This document shows positions 1 through 10,742 of a stretch of 64,000 nt of DNA, piece by piece (the stretch's first letter is position 1; every line of letters begins with the position of its first letter). The position numbers and the translations under genes are program-made. This DNA is from Paramecium sonneborni (lineage: Eukaryota > Ciliophora > Oligohymenophorea > Peniculida > Parameciidae): assembly GCA_905182985.1 (NCBI GenBank), contig CAJJDN010000053.1, positions 3,761-67,760 of the forward strand, in the 5' to 3' direction. Below the pieces are notes generated by a model that was given only the letters and a program-made list of their open reading frames with translations, did not search any database and was not told where the DNA came from.

Positions 1-769
1 TAGAGTAAAGACGAAACATTAATCGACTATCATTTGTATCCATTTTGAGAAATGGAATGATTTTTGAATCCTGTAAATGAGCACCATTTTAAGTATTAAA
101 TTATGATAATTAATAAATAATTTTTCTTTAGCATGCAAAGTTATTATATCAGTCTAGAGTTATTAGTATTACATGAATTTGATGCATCCATATTACACAA
201 ATATAATTATAATTAATCAGACTCCCAATAGAATTTAAAAGGTTTTTCTGCTGTTTTATTTTCTTCTAAACTCTCAAATTTATCAATTTATCTAACCAAA
301 TGTTTTCTTAATGTTTTTGTAAAACATATTAATATTTATGAAACCCTTAACTAATATTGTCTTCATAATAATAAATTTATTAAATTATACATCAATAGCA
401 TAGACAATAAAGGTAAATAGTGGAAATTGTATTTTGCTTGCAATTCAGTTTGTCTTATTTTGTGAAATAAAGTAAGGTTTGAATTATTTATTTTTAAATG
501 GTTATAGCTTTAAAATAATTTTAGGCTTTTCTCATTTTACTAAGAATTTATATCAAACAAAGATCTAGGATAATTTTAAAGTAAATTTTGGTTTGATTAT
601 CCCCTTTTTTACATAATAAACTGCTCAAAATATTTAAAATACTTTATATAAGAGAATTTAAAAAATAATAACATTTTTAATTGAAAATATATGATCTTAC
701 CATTTTCTTTTTATTAAGAATTCTCATTTCATTTAAATTTTAAAAGACTAAATAAAATATTATAACATA
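1..769. other. Left-edge region without a confident gene
   Basis: I see no complete gene here. On the minus strand a TGA-free frame runs from about 362 down to a TGA at 30, and part of it (about 190-330) reads like protein, with motifs such as FESLEENK and FYWESD. It has no ATG and no convincing intron joining it to an upstream start. TGA-free runs of about 100 codons are common by chance in this code, so it may be a 3' exon of a gene broken by the window edge, a relic, or nothing. Confidence 0.3.
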
Positions 770-2339
770 TCATATCACAATCATTCCTTTTAATATTGCC
801 AATTCTCTTTGGATTTCCAACTCTTCTTGAACATATTCATAAATATCTCCAATAGTATATAAGTCTAAAATATCCATTTAAATTTACCTATTATGACTTC
901 TAAAACATGTAGCATTGAAGTTGAATACTTCGGATTGGACATCTTTGATAAAATAAACTATAATATTATTTCTAATTCGTCATCGTCTAAATTTTTTAGT
1001 GAAACTTCCAAAGCCCCTCTTTCTTATAATTCCTCCACAAGAGTAAGAATCATTGATGTTTTCTTTTCTTTAAATGCCTAAAACTAAATTATTATTACTA
1101 ACCTTTAGAATTGCTTCTTTATACTTGAAAGTAACAAACAACTTATCATATCCTTAAAATCTCTAATTTTACATTGTAGGAACTTTAAAATCATAATCAA
1201 TCAATTGAGAATAAATTCCTCTATTATAAAATTTGTAATTTTTTATTCTTCTTTATAAATGCGGATTACACTTTAGATATTCTGGTATATAATCCTCCTC
1301 TTCTTCTATATCTTCATCATTTTTTGAAGGTTTTAATTAATTGATTTATAATTGGCCATCATTTCCTCCAATAGCTAAATTAAAACCATCTAATGAAGCA
1401 TCCAAAGCCATTACAGGACTTTTCCATTTAAGCTAATGTGTTACAGTTAGAATATCTGGTCTAATAAATTTAACCTATTGATCCAAAGATCCTGTAATTA
1501 ATCTTATACAATCATGATATTAAGCTAAAGATAAAGAGGTAACTGTCTACTAGTTTGTGTGTAATTCTTAAATAAAATTATCTTTTCTGAAATCCCATAA
1601 AGTAGTAAATTAGTCTTATGCTGAGATAAAATTTAATTTATTTGGTAATATTAATAAAGTTTCGACTGGATGATTTGTAAAGTAAGATCTAATTGGATCA
1701 TTCGTACTGCTTCTCAAATCAAATAATTTTATTGTTTTATCATAAGATGAAGATAATAATTATTCTTCTTCATATCCCACTATACATCTAATAAAATCAT
1801 TATGAGCATTAGGTATGCTTCTAATGACAGTATCATTTGGAATGTCAAAAAGTTTAATAGTCTTATATTTAAAATAATATATACTCCATCATCTCCAGCT
1901 GCGTACAATTAATCTGTATTGTTAAAACTTATTGTATGAACTGGTTTCTTAAAGTTCCTAAATTATCTTAATGATGTTTTCGTCTTAAGGTTCATAATAT
2001 TTACTAATCCATCTTCATGCGATGTCGCTAATAATTGAGAATCAAATCTTAACTAAAGTGAAAGCACTTAAGTTTTGAATCTACTAAGAGTTTATGTTAT
2101 TTAATTTTTGTTTGTGCTAAAAATTTCTACAGTATTGCCATGTGCTATGGCTATTTTCTATTTAATATTATTAGAGGCATTGATAGCTTTTATTGATTAA
2201 TTATGTTATTTTTCTAATACTTAATTAAAGCTATTCCAATATCTATTTTCAGCATTATCACTAACAGGTTTTTTAAACAATCTTAACTATATATGAACTT
2301 AATTTACAATCTTTCTTTTAGCTTTATGTAATTGTCCAT
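770..2339 (-). CDS. UTP15: UTP15, U3 snoRNP / small-subunit processome WD40 protein
   Basis: Predicted 484 aa after removing five introns of 21-25 nt. UTP15 is a nucleolar subunit of the t-UTP/UtpA part of the small-subunit processome, needed for pre-rRNA transcription and 18S processing. The N-terminal two thirds is a WD40 propeller with blades such as TIKLFDIP, TIKLFDLR and LITGSLDQ. The C-terminal third matches the UTP15_C domain: a QGYDKL motif leads into an alpha-helical region ending in a helix with EYVQEELEIQRE. The start at 2339 is the only ATG available; after two small introns it gives LYW, which aligns with the conserved N-terminus of UTP15. The third intron ends in AAG. The first intron is 21 nt with no TGA, so retaining it would not stop translation. 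Confidence 0.9.
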
Positions 2340-2569
2340 TAATATAAAATTTAATTTGTTAAATGTAAAATCAAATTATTTTTTTAAAGGAATATCTAAC
2401 TAAATCTAATCTTATGAGTTTGCTTTAAGATCAAATAACACTTAAAATTAAAGATTAATGTTGATAGAATTTCTAATGATGTTTCTTTAAAAATAAATAA
2501 TTTATACTTACGCTTAATTTTCTATTTATTTGAGGTAAAAATAGATCTAAACTTATTATTTATTAAATA

Positions 2570-3158
2570 ATGGATTAAAATTATATTGATAAATAAGCTA
2601 AATAAGGAAAAGTGATTGTTGTAATAAAGAAATTAGTATATGATTTAACAGAATTCAAAACTCGACATCCTGGAGGCTTTAAGATTTTAGAAAAATATAA
2701 TGGATATGATGCCACAAGACAGTTTGAAGTTTTGGTTAGGCATAGTTAGAAGGCGTAAGAGATGATGAAAGAATTTGTCATTGACTCTTTTCAAGATCGA
2801 AAATAAAAGGTCACTTGGGAGTTTATTAGATCGAATGAAGAAAAACTATATGTTGTTATCGAAAATAATTTATATGATTGCACTGAAGTATGAAAAGGTA
2901 ATATTTTAGTTTGTTGATAATCATCCTGGAGGGAAAGAAATTTTGGAGTTGTATAAAAATTAAAATGCTACAGAAGCATTTAAATAACTTGGACATAGTA
3001 AAGAAGCTAGAGAAAAAATGAATCTGTATAAAATTGGTGAATTAGAACACAAAGTAATATGAATCCTATTATAGAAAGCAGAAGGAAATTCCTAAAAATG
3101 GCTTTTATTTTTAATTGGAGTGGTAGTTGCTTATATTTATAAGAGTTTTTTTCATTGA
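2570..3158 (+). CDS. Tandem cytochrome b5 domain protein, tail-anchored
   Basis: Predicted 181 aa with two introns (22 and 21 nt). Two cytochrome b5 heme-binding domains lie in tandem. The first has RHPGG and, downstream, VRHSQ, giving its two heme-ligand histidines. The second has DNHPGG and LGHSKEA. A short linker is followed by a C-terminal hydrophobic segment (FLIGVVVAYIY) ending in SFFH, which fits a tail anchor in the ER or mitochondrial outer membrane. Single-domain tail-anchored b5 donates electrons to desaturases and P450s; two domains on one anchor are less usual. The partner enzyme is not evident from neighbours. The gene is divergent from UTP15, with 230 bp between starts. Family assignment is strong; role is inferred. 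Confidence 0.9.
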
Positions 3159-3175
3159 AATATTCTAAACTTTTA

Positions 3176-3567
3176 ATGTATGTTTATTTATTATATTTTT
3201 TTTCCGTAATATAATTTTCTATGTTATTAAACTATCTGCTGCTAAGTTTAATAACTCTGTTGTCTTAAAAAGACTTTTAAAAAATCCTCAAAAATTAAAT
3301 TATATTTTGCTGGGCAATAAATATTTCATTTAATATTTTAATTATTCATATTAATTATATAATGAATGTAAGGAGCAGTCTTAGAAAGCAACTTAAATAA
3401 TAGATGCAGATCAATTTTTTTTACAAAGATTGTTTATTTCTTTAAAAATTAAATAATTCAAACCGAAAAAAAAATTAATAAAAGGGGATAATGAAATTTA
3501 TAAAACATTTAAGATTATATACAGTCTATGTTTATATATTATAAAAATATTAATCAAATAATAATGA
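3176..3567 (+). CDS. Small hypothetical membrane-associated protein
   Basis: Predicted 116 aa if a 41-nt intron (GTAATA...GCTAAG, long for this region) joins an ATG at 3176 to the downstream frame. The downstream exon is the convincing part: it runs through NPQKLNYILLGNK, YNECKEQSQK and DADQFFLQRL to a hydrophobic end (SLCLYIIKIL) and a TGA at 3565-3567. I do not recognise a family. The start is uncertain. Its last 14 bp overlap the 3' end of the converging phosphomevalonate kinase gene. The part from 3322 on is also present in the second copy of the duplication (4569-4814), where it lacks a start. Confidence 0.45.
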
Positions 3568-4567
3568 TATCCCTTTAAATGCCTTTATCAATTGAAAATA
3601 AATGCACTGAATTTTCAAATCCTTTTGAAACAGCAAACTCATTTATTTTATTGATTTCATTTTCTGTCACATTTTTACATAGGATTGCAATAGCATCATA
3701 ACCTCCTGCTCCTGGACAGATTCCCCATAATGTCGATGGCTGTGTAAGGGAAAAATTGATTATCTCAGTTGAAATTTCAGGTTCAATTTCATAATTAGCC
3801 AACAAACCTAATTCTCTTAATAAATAACGATATTCCTAATTTATATTTAGGAACTTTTCTCGAGAAAATTACTATTATTTGAGTAGATCAAATAATTCTA
3901 GAACACATTTTTCGCTCTTTTCTAAGAAATGCTTTTTATATTTTTAATTTTCAGATAAAAATTTTTGTATTGTATTAATTCCCTTGATAGTACTTTGTCC
4001 CTATTTTAAATCAATCAACAATATTTAATAGTTTTTATCAAGCCCATCTAAAGGTTTAAATTCTTTCTTACTAAACAGTTAACTACCATAAATTGCAGTT
4101 GAGATATCAAAACCTGATCCTTTGTTTTATTAAGCAATCATATTAGCTTACTAAGCTAATTCGTACAGATAATAATTATCATTAATAAATTATCCTAAAC
4201 AAGAGACAATTAAGCAAGCAGAACTTCCCAAGCCTAATTTTGTGATTTTATTTATTTAGTTTTATGTATAAAATGCTTAATCTGGTTTTGTTTCAATGTA
4301 CCAAGAATCTTTAACAATTTGGTTCTTAAATAAAACTTATTAAATTGCATCAAAGTAGATATTTTCACTCTCACTTATTTGAGTAAGAGAATATTTGATT
4401 TCTTAGGAAAATTATTCACTTTTAAAGATTATTTAGGATTTTTCCTATAATTTGTTTCTTTCTGTTCTAAATCTAGCATTGATTGCTATTGATACCCCAT
4501 GATTATCTGGATTTAAAATAGCATAACCACCTGCTAATAATACTTTACCAGGACATGAACAAATAAA
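3322..4567. repeat. Left copy of 1246-bp tandem duplication
   Basis: This stretch appears to match 4569-5814 at a constant offset of 1247, the copies being separated by a single N at 4568. Every block compared by eye matched. Perfect identity in both coding and non-coding parts, together with the N, points to two assembled contig ends that overlap rather than a biological repeat. Confidence 0.9.
3554..4567 (-). pseudogene. Phosphomevalonate kinase, truncated copy (probable assembly artefact)
   Basis: Same sequence as the complete gene at 4801-5823, but cut off at the N (4568) so that the first three codons, including the ATG, are missing. There are no internal lesions. It should be read as the same locus seen twice and not as a second gene or a decaying paralogue. 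Confidence 0.8.
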
Positions 4568-4568
4568 N

Positions 4569-5814
4569 TATTTCATTTAATATTTTAATTATTCATATTA
4601 ATTATATAATGAATGTAAGGAGCAGTCTTAGAAAGCAACTTAAATAATAGATGCAGATCAATTTTTTTTACAAAGATTGTTTATTTCTTTAAAAATTAAA
4701 TAATTCAAACCGAAAAAAAAATTAATAAAAGGGGATAATGAAATTTATAAAACATTTAAGATTATATACAGTCTATGTTTATATATTATAAAAATATTAA
4801 TCAAATAATAATGATATCCCTTTAAATGCCTTTATCAATTGAAAATAAATGCACTGAATTTTCAAATCCTTTTGAAACAGCAAACTCATTTATTTTATTG
4901 ATTTCATTTTCTGTCACATTTTTACATAGGATTGCAATAGCATCATAACCTCCTGCTCCTGGACAGATTCCCCATAATGTCGATGGCTGTGTAAGGGAAA
5001 AATTGATTATCTCAGTTGAAATTTCAGGTTCAATTTCATAATTAGCCAACAAACCTAATTCTCTTAATAAATAACGATATTCCTAATTTATATTTAGGAA
5101 CTTTTCTCGAGAAAATTACTATTATTTGAGTAGATCAAATAATTCTAGAACACATTTTTCGCTCTTTTCTAAGAAATGCTTTTTATATTTTTAATTTTCA
5201 GATAAAAATTTTTGTATTGTATTAATTCCCTTGATAGTACTTTGTCCCTATTTTAAATCAATCAACAATATTTAATAGTTTTTATCAAGCCCATCTAAAG
5301 GTTTAAATTCTTTCTTACTAAACAGTTAACTACCATAAATTGCAGTTGAGATATCAAAACCTGATCCTTTGTTTTATTAAGCAATCATATTAGCTTACTA
5401 AGCTAATTCGTACAGATAATAATTATCATTAATAAATTATCCTAAACAAGAGACAATTAAGCAAGCAGAACTTCCCAAGCCTAATTTTGTGATTTTATTT
5501 ATTTAGTTTTATGTATAAAATGCTTAATCTGGTTTTGTTTCAATGTACCAAGAATCTTTAACAATTTGGTTCTTAAATAAAACTTATTAAATTGCATCAA
5601 AGTAGATATTTTCACTCTCACTTATTTGAGTAAGAGAATATTTGATTTCTTAGGAAAATTATTCACTTTTAAAGATTATTTAGGATTTTTCCTATAATTT
5701 GTTTCTTTCTGTTCTAAATCTAGCATTGATTGCTATTGATACCCCATGATTATCTGGATTTAAAATAGCATAACCACCTGCTAATAATACTTTACCAGGA
5801 CATGAACAAATAAA
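4569..5814. repeat. Right copy of 1246-bp tandem duplication
   Basis: Partner of 3322-4567. It carries the complete phosphomevalonate kinase apart from the first three codons, which lie just beyond it in unique sequence (5815-5823), and a start-less 3' part of the small gene at 3176-3567. Confidence 0.9.
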
Positions 5815-5823
5815 TTTTTACAT
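4801..5823 (-). CDS. ERG8: Phosphomevalonate kinase (ERG8 type, GHMP family)
   Basis: Intronless, 340 aa. The enzyme phosphorylates mevalonate 5-phosphate to mevalonate 5-diphosphate in the cytosolic mevalonate pathway, supplying isoprenoids. GHMP kinase landmarks are present in order: an N-terminal SCPGKVLLAGGYAIL, the ATP-binding loop LGLGSSACL near residue 150, GSGFDISTAIYGS, and the C-terminal GHMP motif CPGAGGYDAIAIL. These match the ERG8 subgroup and not mevalonate kinase. Length is somewhat short for the family (about 450 aa in yeast), mainly through shorter loops. The gene converges on the small gene at 3176-3567 in the left copy, with a 14-bp overlap of coding ends. Confidence 0.9.
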
Positions 5824-5921
5824 ATTTAATTTATTTTTATAAAACAATGAAGTAAATTCTTGGTTTTTTGGTATACTAAAAATAATTTTGATTCTTATTG
5901 ATGTAAATAAATATATATTTA

Positions 5922-6516
5922 TCATTACTTTCCATATTCTTTTTAAGTCATTAGATTATAGAAATCATCAAATGTTACAAAACCATCATCATCTAAATCT
6001 GCCTTCTTAAACATATGTTAGATTTCTTCATCTGTCATTTCTTCTCCCAAATCTTATGCTACTCTTTTTAATTCATCCCATGTGATTCGACCTCTTGTAA
6101 AGTATTTATTTACCTTCCTTATTCCAGTCATAAAGATTAAAGACTTTTTAGATTTGTTCTCTACTATCTTTATCGCTAACCTTGGCAGTTGCAAGATGTA
6201 AGAATTCTTCAAAGTCGATTCCTCCACTATTGTCAGTATCTAATTCACCCAAGACTTAATAAATAAATTTATTGTGGTATGTTTTAATGCCTGAAGCCTC
6301 AAAAGCTTCCCTCAATTCTTATGGATCGATAGATCCAGACCCATCATTATCGAAAATGTCAAAAGCTTATTTAACTTCTAATACTTCTTCCTTTGTAAGA
6401 TGTGGAGGTTTTGCATAATCTTCTGCATTAAAAGGTTTTGGTCCCTTTTAAGGATATGGTGGAGGATGAGCCTTTTTATCATTCTTTTAGGCTGACGATG
6501 GAGCTTATCTTGACAT
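5922..6516 (-). CDS. Centrin-like four-EF-hand protein, with a frameshift
   Basis: About 196 aa if a 4-nt tandem duplication (TAAA, near 6102-6112) is discounted. After a basic, Pro-rich N-terminal tail come EF-hands with loops DNDGSGSIDPQE, DTDNSGGIDFEE, a degenerate third (DWNKEGKYF) and DLDDDGFVTFDD. The spacing and the WDELKRVAQDLGEEMTDEE segment are characteristic of centrins, the calcium-binding proteins of basal bodies and, in Paramecium, of the contractile infraciliary lattice. As given, the reading frame breaks between EF-hand 3 and its following helix. No intron of suitable length explains it. Either this is a sequencing or assembly error, or a recently damaged member of the large centrin family. 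Confidence 0.75.
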
Positions 6517-6576
6517 TTAATTTATTTTTATTTATATTTATATTTATATTTAGATACTAGTGAATAACATTTAATA

Positions 6577-7530
6577 TCAAATGTTGAACCATTAATTATC
6601 AATTAAAGTAGTAGTTGTTGGTCTATTTTCAACCTAGAAATCCAACATTAATAAAATCATATTAGTTAACTCTTTTGATATAAACTTTTTAAGGATTAAT
6701 CGATTAGTTCTTGAATTATCTTCTGGTAATTGACAAGTACACATTTGAAATATAACTACTCCTAAACAAAAAATATCAAAAGAGGTTTAAATTATATAAT
6801 TAGAATCCCCTAATTCTGGAGGTATATGAGGAAGTGTTTTCATCAAATATTTCCGAAGATCAGGATTTAATTTAGTTTTGATTTCTTATAAAGTCTCAAA
6901 TCGATTTATTTTTAACTAGATTGTATAAATTGCTTTACTTATCTATACTCATTCTTATGGCATTCAATATTTTTGAGGGTGATGCACATATGAACACAAT
7001 TATTTTCATGAATATATTTGAGTCCTTCTAAAATACTGTAAAGATATGATCTTAACTTAATTTCATTTGATAATATTCTGGATTCAGTTTCAATTCGTTC
7101 CTATAAATAATTATATTGGTTTGCATAGGAAGTATAGATTTTTAAAGTAACTTCATTTTCAATGACGTATTAATGAACCTAATTATTCAATGTTTATGTA
7201 CTTATTATAAATTATCATCGTTGAATTATTAAGCTCTTCTTAAGGAACTTATAATCTATTCTGTGTTATATGGATTTTATATAGTATATCTGATCCTCTA
7301 ATCATTATTTTAATATTTACTTTTATAAATTTTGAACTAATCACAATGTGAATGTCTTATTGAATTTCAGAAACAATAAGAAAAGTCTCTTCAGGTTCTT
7401 CTTAATCTCTTAAGGATGATAAGAATTAACTGTCATTTATAATAAGCAAATGTTAGGGACATTTGTATGGAGAGGTGACAGCTTTTTAAAATTCAATTGA
7501 ATCATCATCCTAAGTGAGATTTGTATTCAT
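6577..7530 (-). CDS. Divergent pseudokinase
   Basis: 294 aa with three 23-nt introns. The C-lobe of a protein kinase fold is recognisable: LYSILEGLKYIHENNCVHM aligns with the helix E and catalytic-loop region, PPELG with the APE motif, and FDIFCLGVVIFQM with the helix F region (normally DxWSxG). The catalytic loop reads HMCITLKNI, so the HRD aspartate is gone. No DFG motif and no clear glycine loop or ATP-anchoring lysine are visible. The N-terminal third is acidic and of unknown fold. It should not be an active phosphotransferase. It sits divergently beside an intact GSK3-like kinase (starts 115 bp apart), but the two are not close relatives. Confidence 0.7.
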
Positions 7531-7645
7531 AGTTATTAATTATTATAAATTCAAAATAATGAATTAAGCATAGTAATAAATAATAATGCGTATTATCAAT
7601 ATAATTATATAACTTAACTTTAAGTTCAATTCAATATTTACATAA

Positions 7646-8661
7646 ATGGAGAAACTATAAAGCATACCAAATTACGAGATAGTAAGAATTATAGGTTCAG
7701 GAGCATTTGGTAACCCTTTAAAAATATTTCAAAGGATATGTATTTGAAGCCTTTGATTAATAAAGACGCTAAAAAGTAGCTTTAAAAAGAATGCCAAAAG
7801 TAGGTAAATTTTAGAGCAGAGAATGTGAAATCTTAACGTAATTAAAATAATGCAGTTATGTGGTTAAAATGCTGGTATAATAATAATTTACTTAGGATGT
7901 TTTCTACAGTAGAAGTGAAGATAATAAAATGATCTAAAATATTATACTAGAATTTATGGATCAAAATTTAGAGGATATAATTGGAGATCATAGAAAATTA
8001 AAAACTTATTTAGATTCAAAAGTCATGAAGGACTATCTTTATTAAATGCTTAAAGGTGTTGATTAAATCCACAGAAAACGTATAGCTCATAGAGATTTGA
8101 AACCGTAAATTTAGAATATAATTAAAAAGCGAAAATATTTTAGTGAAAGATGGAAAAATCAAACTTTGTGATTTTGGTAGTGCCAAACAACTTTATCCAG
8201 CCACTATCAATACACCTTATATTGTATCTAGGTTTTATAGAGCTCCAGAATTACTTTTAGGAGTAACAGAATATGATGTTTCAATTGATATTTGGGCTAT
8301 AGGTTGCATCATGGCTGAATTGGCTTTACTTGAACCTATTTTTATTGGAAAATCAGAAGGGGATCAATTCTTTCAAATTTTAAGAATTTTAGGATCATTT
8401 TCCAAATCGGATATCAAATACTATTAAAAAGTAGTTCCTTTTAATGGAAAACTATTTAAAGAATTTCCTAATTATGAACCTATCAATTTAAATAAAAAAT
8501 TTGATCATTTGGACGATAAAGATTTATTTATTGATTTGCTTAGGTAATTCTATTGATTTGATGAATTATATAGTAAATTATTGAAGTATATACCAGAGGA
8601 AAGAATAACAGCAAGTTAAGCATTAAGACATTAATATTTTAAAGAATTGTTAGATTAGTGA
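7646..8661 (+). CDS. GSK3/shaggy-like CMGC protein kinase
   Basis: 311 aa with introns of 25, 25 and 30 nt; the first two end in AAG. The kinase domain fills the protein: glycine loop IGSGAFG, ATP lysine in VALKR, catalytic loop HRDLKPENILV, DFGSAK, and activation segment SRFYRAPELLLG with the tyrosine typical of GSK3/CMGC kinases. The CMGC pattern continues with DIWAIGCIMAELALLEPIF. All catalytic residues are present, so it should be active. It is shorter than metazoan GSK3 because it lacks long N- and C-terminal tails. Ciliates carry many such kinases; the exact subfamily (GSK3 or another CMGC) is less certain than the superfamily. Confidence 0.88.
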
Positions 8662-8690
8662 TTTTATTCAAAATTGTTTTAACTAAAACA

Positions 8691-9216
8691 TCATTAAGAT
8701 ATTCTCTTCTATAATTTCTTGGATAACATTTCTTTCCAATTTCCTTAATCGGTGATTTGTTAATGCTGAAATACAAGATTATTAGATTTGTGCTGAGTTT
8801 CATTAGAATAATAGGGTTATTTCCAGTCAGATATTAAAATTGTATTCATTTATGAGATTGTTCTAAGTTGAATTGTAATTATACCGATATTCAGTGATGG
8901 CAATTTAATCAGACTGAATATATTGTTAATATTGTTAGTTTATTAAATCTATCCATTGATTTCTTTTGGTTAATTGCAAAGTAGAACGATAACTAGTTTT
9001 AGGAGAGGATGCTAAATTAGTTATTTTTAATTTTGACTCTTAGTTTCTTTTACTTGCCGTTGTATGCAAAGATGTACTTGGAGTTTTCTTTTATTATTTT
9101 GATAATTCATTTAGAATACTTTTAAGAGAATAAAGATTTTAAACTTTCAATTTATTATCTATCTTCTAGGATTCTCTAATAATTAATTATAGCAATACTT
9201 ACTTATAAATATTCAT
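8691..9216 (-). CDS. Hypothetical small Gln/Ser-rich protein
   Basis: 158 aa with introns of 27 and 22 nt. The sequence is polar and low in complexity, with KTPSTSLHTTASKRN and QQYQQYIQSDQ, and no transmembrane segment or known domain. It ends in KKLQKRISQ. The two introns are needed to keep the frame open and both are canonical, which supports a real gene. I do not recognise it. Confidence 0.6.
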
Positions 9217-9287
9217 AAGTTTATTTTTCTTTTATTCTTAATCCATTTATTAATTAATTATAAGATAGATAAATATAATATTTAGTA

Positions 9288-10571
9288 TCACAAGACACTC
9301 CATGCATTTAATCCCTATTTATTGAAAATAAGAGTGTTTCCGCCAGCCTGTATTAACATATCTGCAATTTTGTAATGTCCATAGGCTAGAGCTAAATGAA
9401 CGGCTGTATTACCATCATCCTTCTTTAGTAAAACAATACATTTTAAATGTTAATATCTGCTCCTCTTTTAACTAACTCATGGACAATTTCTTTACAACCA
9501 CATTAAGCTGCTAAAATCAGAAAAGTGTTTCCATTTGATAATGGAACATCTATTTGCATTTCAGGTATCAATTAAATATTATCTATAAACTAGGCACATT
9601 ACAATGTAATACTTCTGTAAAATTGTGATCATAAATAGCTAATTAAATTTATTTTTTCGTATCTAATTTTTATCTACGTTAAGATTCTTTAATATGAGTT
9701 CTCATTCTTAAAGCATACATATACATACTTAATGCATTCTAAATCATCTAATTACTAATACCTTGCTCTCTTGTAATAAATAAAATTTATCATTTTCTAT
9801 TTAAGCACTTTCAAAACTGTCCACATTTTAACTTTACATTTTTAATTGTGAAACTAATTATTGAGGAAGTTAAGTATATTAAGTTTAAGATGAGTGTTGA
9901 TGTTGAATTTATTCTACTTTACTAGAACGTCGAGATTCACTATTTTAAGAAGAATGAAAAGATGAGCTTATATCCTATTATGAACTATTTATGTCTATAT
10001 GTTTAGAACTCGCTACTCTAAAAACAGATTGTTATGATGCTATTGTAGGTTTAGTAATCATGACTGTTGAAGTTTATGTAAAAAAATTTGAATTTTATTA
10101 ATTTGTTATTGTAAGCGGATTTGTTAACTCTCCTGATTACATAGCCCTTCTATTCCATTATTAAGGTTATGTAACTTATAATGAATCTTATTTAGTTAAT
10201 CCTTATTAATTTTAATTTTATTTTTTTCCAGCATTCATAGTTTATCTCTTATTTGTTGAATCTTTCTAATCTAACTTTTAGGTTCTTGCTAAGTTTCTTA
10301 TCTAAATTTATTATTAAGGTTATGTTTCTGGTTTATCATATCTACTTTCTTATTTTTCTAATATTGTTGTTGCTGGAATAGGATCTTAATGTTCAACATC
10401 TATCATTCTTGTTTAGCAATTATATCTTCCTATTAAAATACTTGGGTATCTAAAATCAATAGCCTAACTAATAACTTTATTTAATGTTGAATTTCTTTAA
10501 TATTAGATCAATTCTTCAAAAACCTTTTAGTGTTTATCAGTTAAAACTCCCATTTCTTAATCTTCACACAT
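9288..10571 (-). CDS. Ankyrin-repeat protein with Gln-rich N-terminal region
   Basis: 406 aa with introns of 23, 20 and 20 nt, the last ending in AAG. The first 240 residues are disordered, rich in Gln, Ser and Thr. The C-terminal 110 residues hold ankyrin repeats: NGNTFLILAAQCGCKEIV, HELVKRGADINIQN, DDGNTAVHLALAYGHYKIA and DMLIQAGGN, ending shortly after with LNAWSVL. Ankyrin stacks mediate protein binding; the partner is unknown. I chose ATG 10571 (MCEDQEMGVL) because the frame runs unbroken to it and no in-frame ATG lies between it and an upstream TGA; a later ATG at 9839 would remove the whole N-terminal region. Confidence 0.8.
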
Positions 10572-10742
10572 TATCACATGGCAAGTTAATATATGATTCT
10601 TGGTTTTTTATTCTAAAACACTTATTATTGGTTAGAGAGAGAGAGGTATTTAATAAGCCATTCTTATTTTTTTAATCAAAATCAATGCTCCAGTTGATAA
10701 TTCTATAATTATGACAATTATTTACATTTTTCATCTGGAGGT

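Noticed and set aside
893..1081. Short plus-strand ORFs under the standard code, such as this one inside UTP15
   Set aside because: They are antisense or out-of-frame shadows. With TAA/TAG read as Gln, the minus-strand gene explains the region fully.
3554..5823. A true tandem duplication of the phosphomevalonate kinase gene
   Set aside because: Identity extends without any difference seen through flanking sequence and the copies meet at an N, which fits unmerged contigs better than biology.
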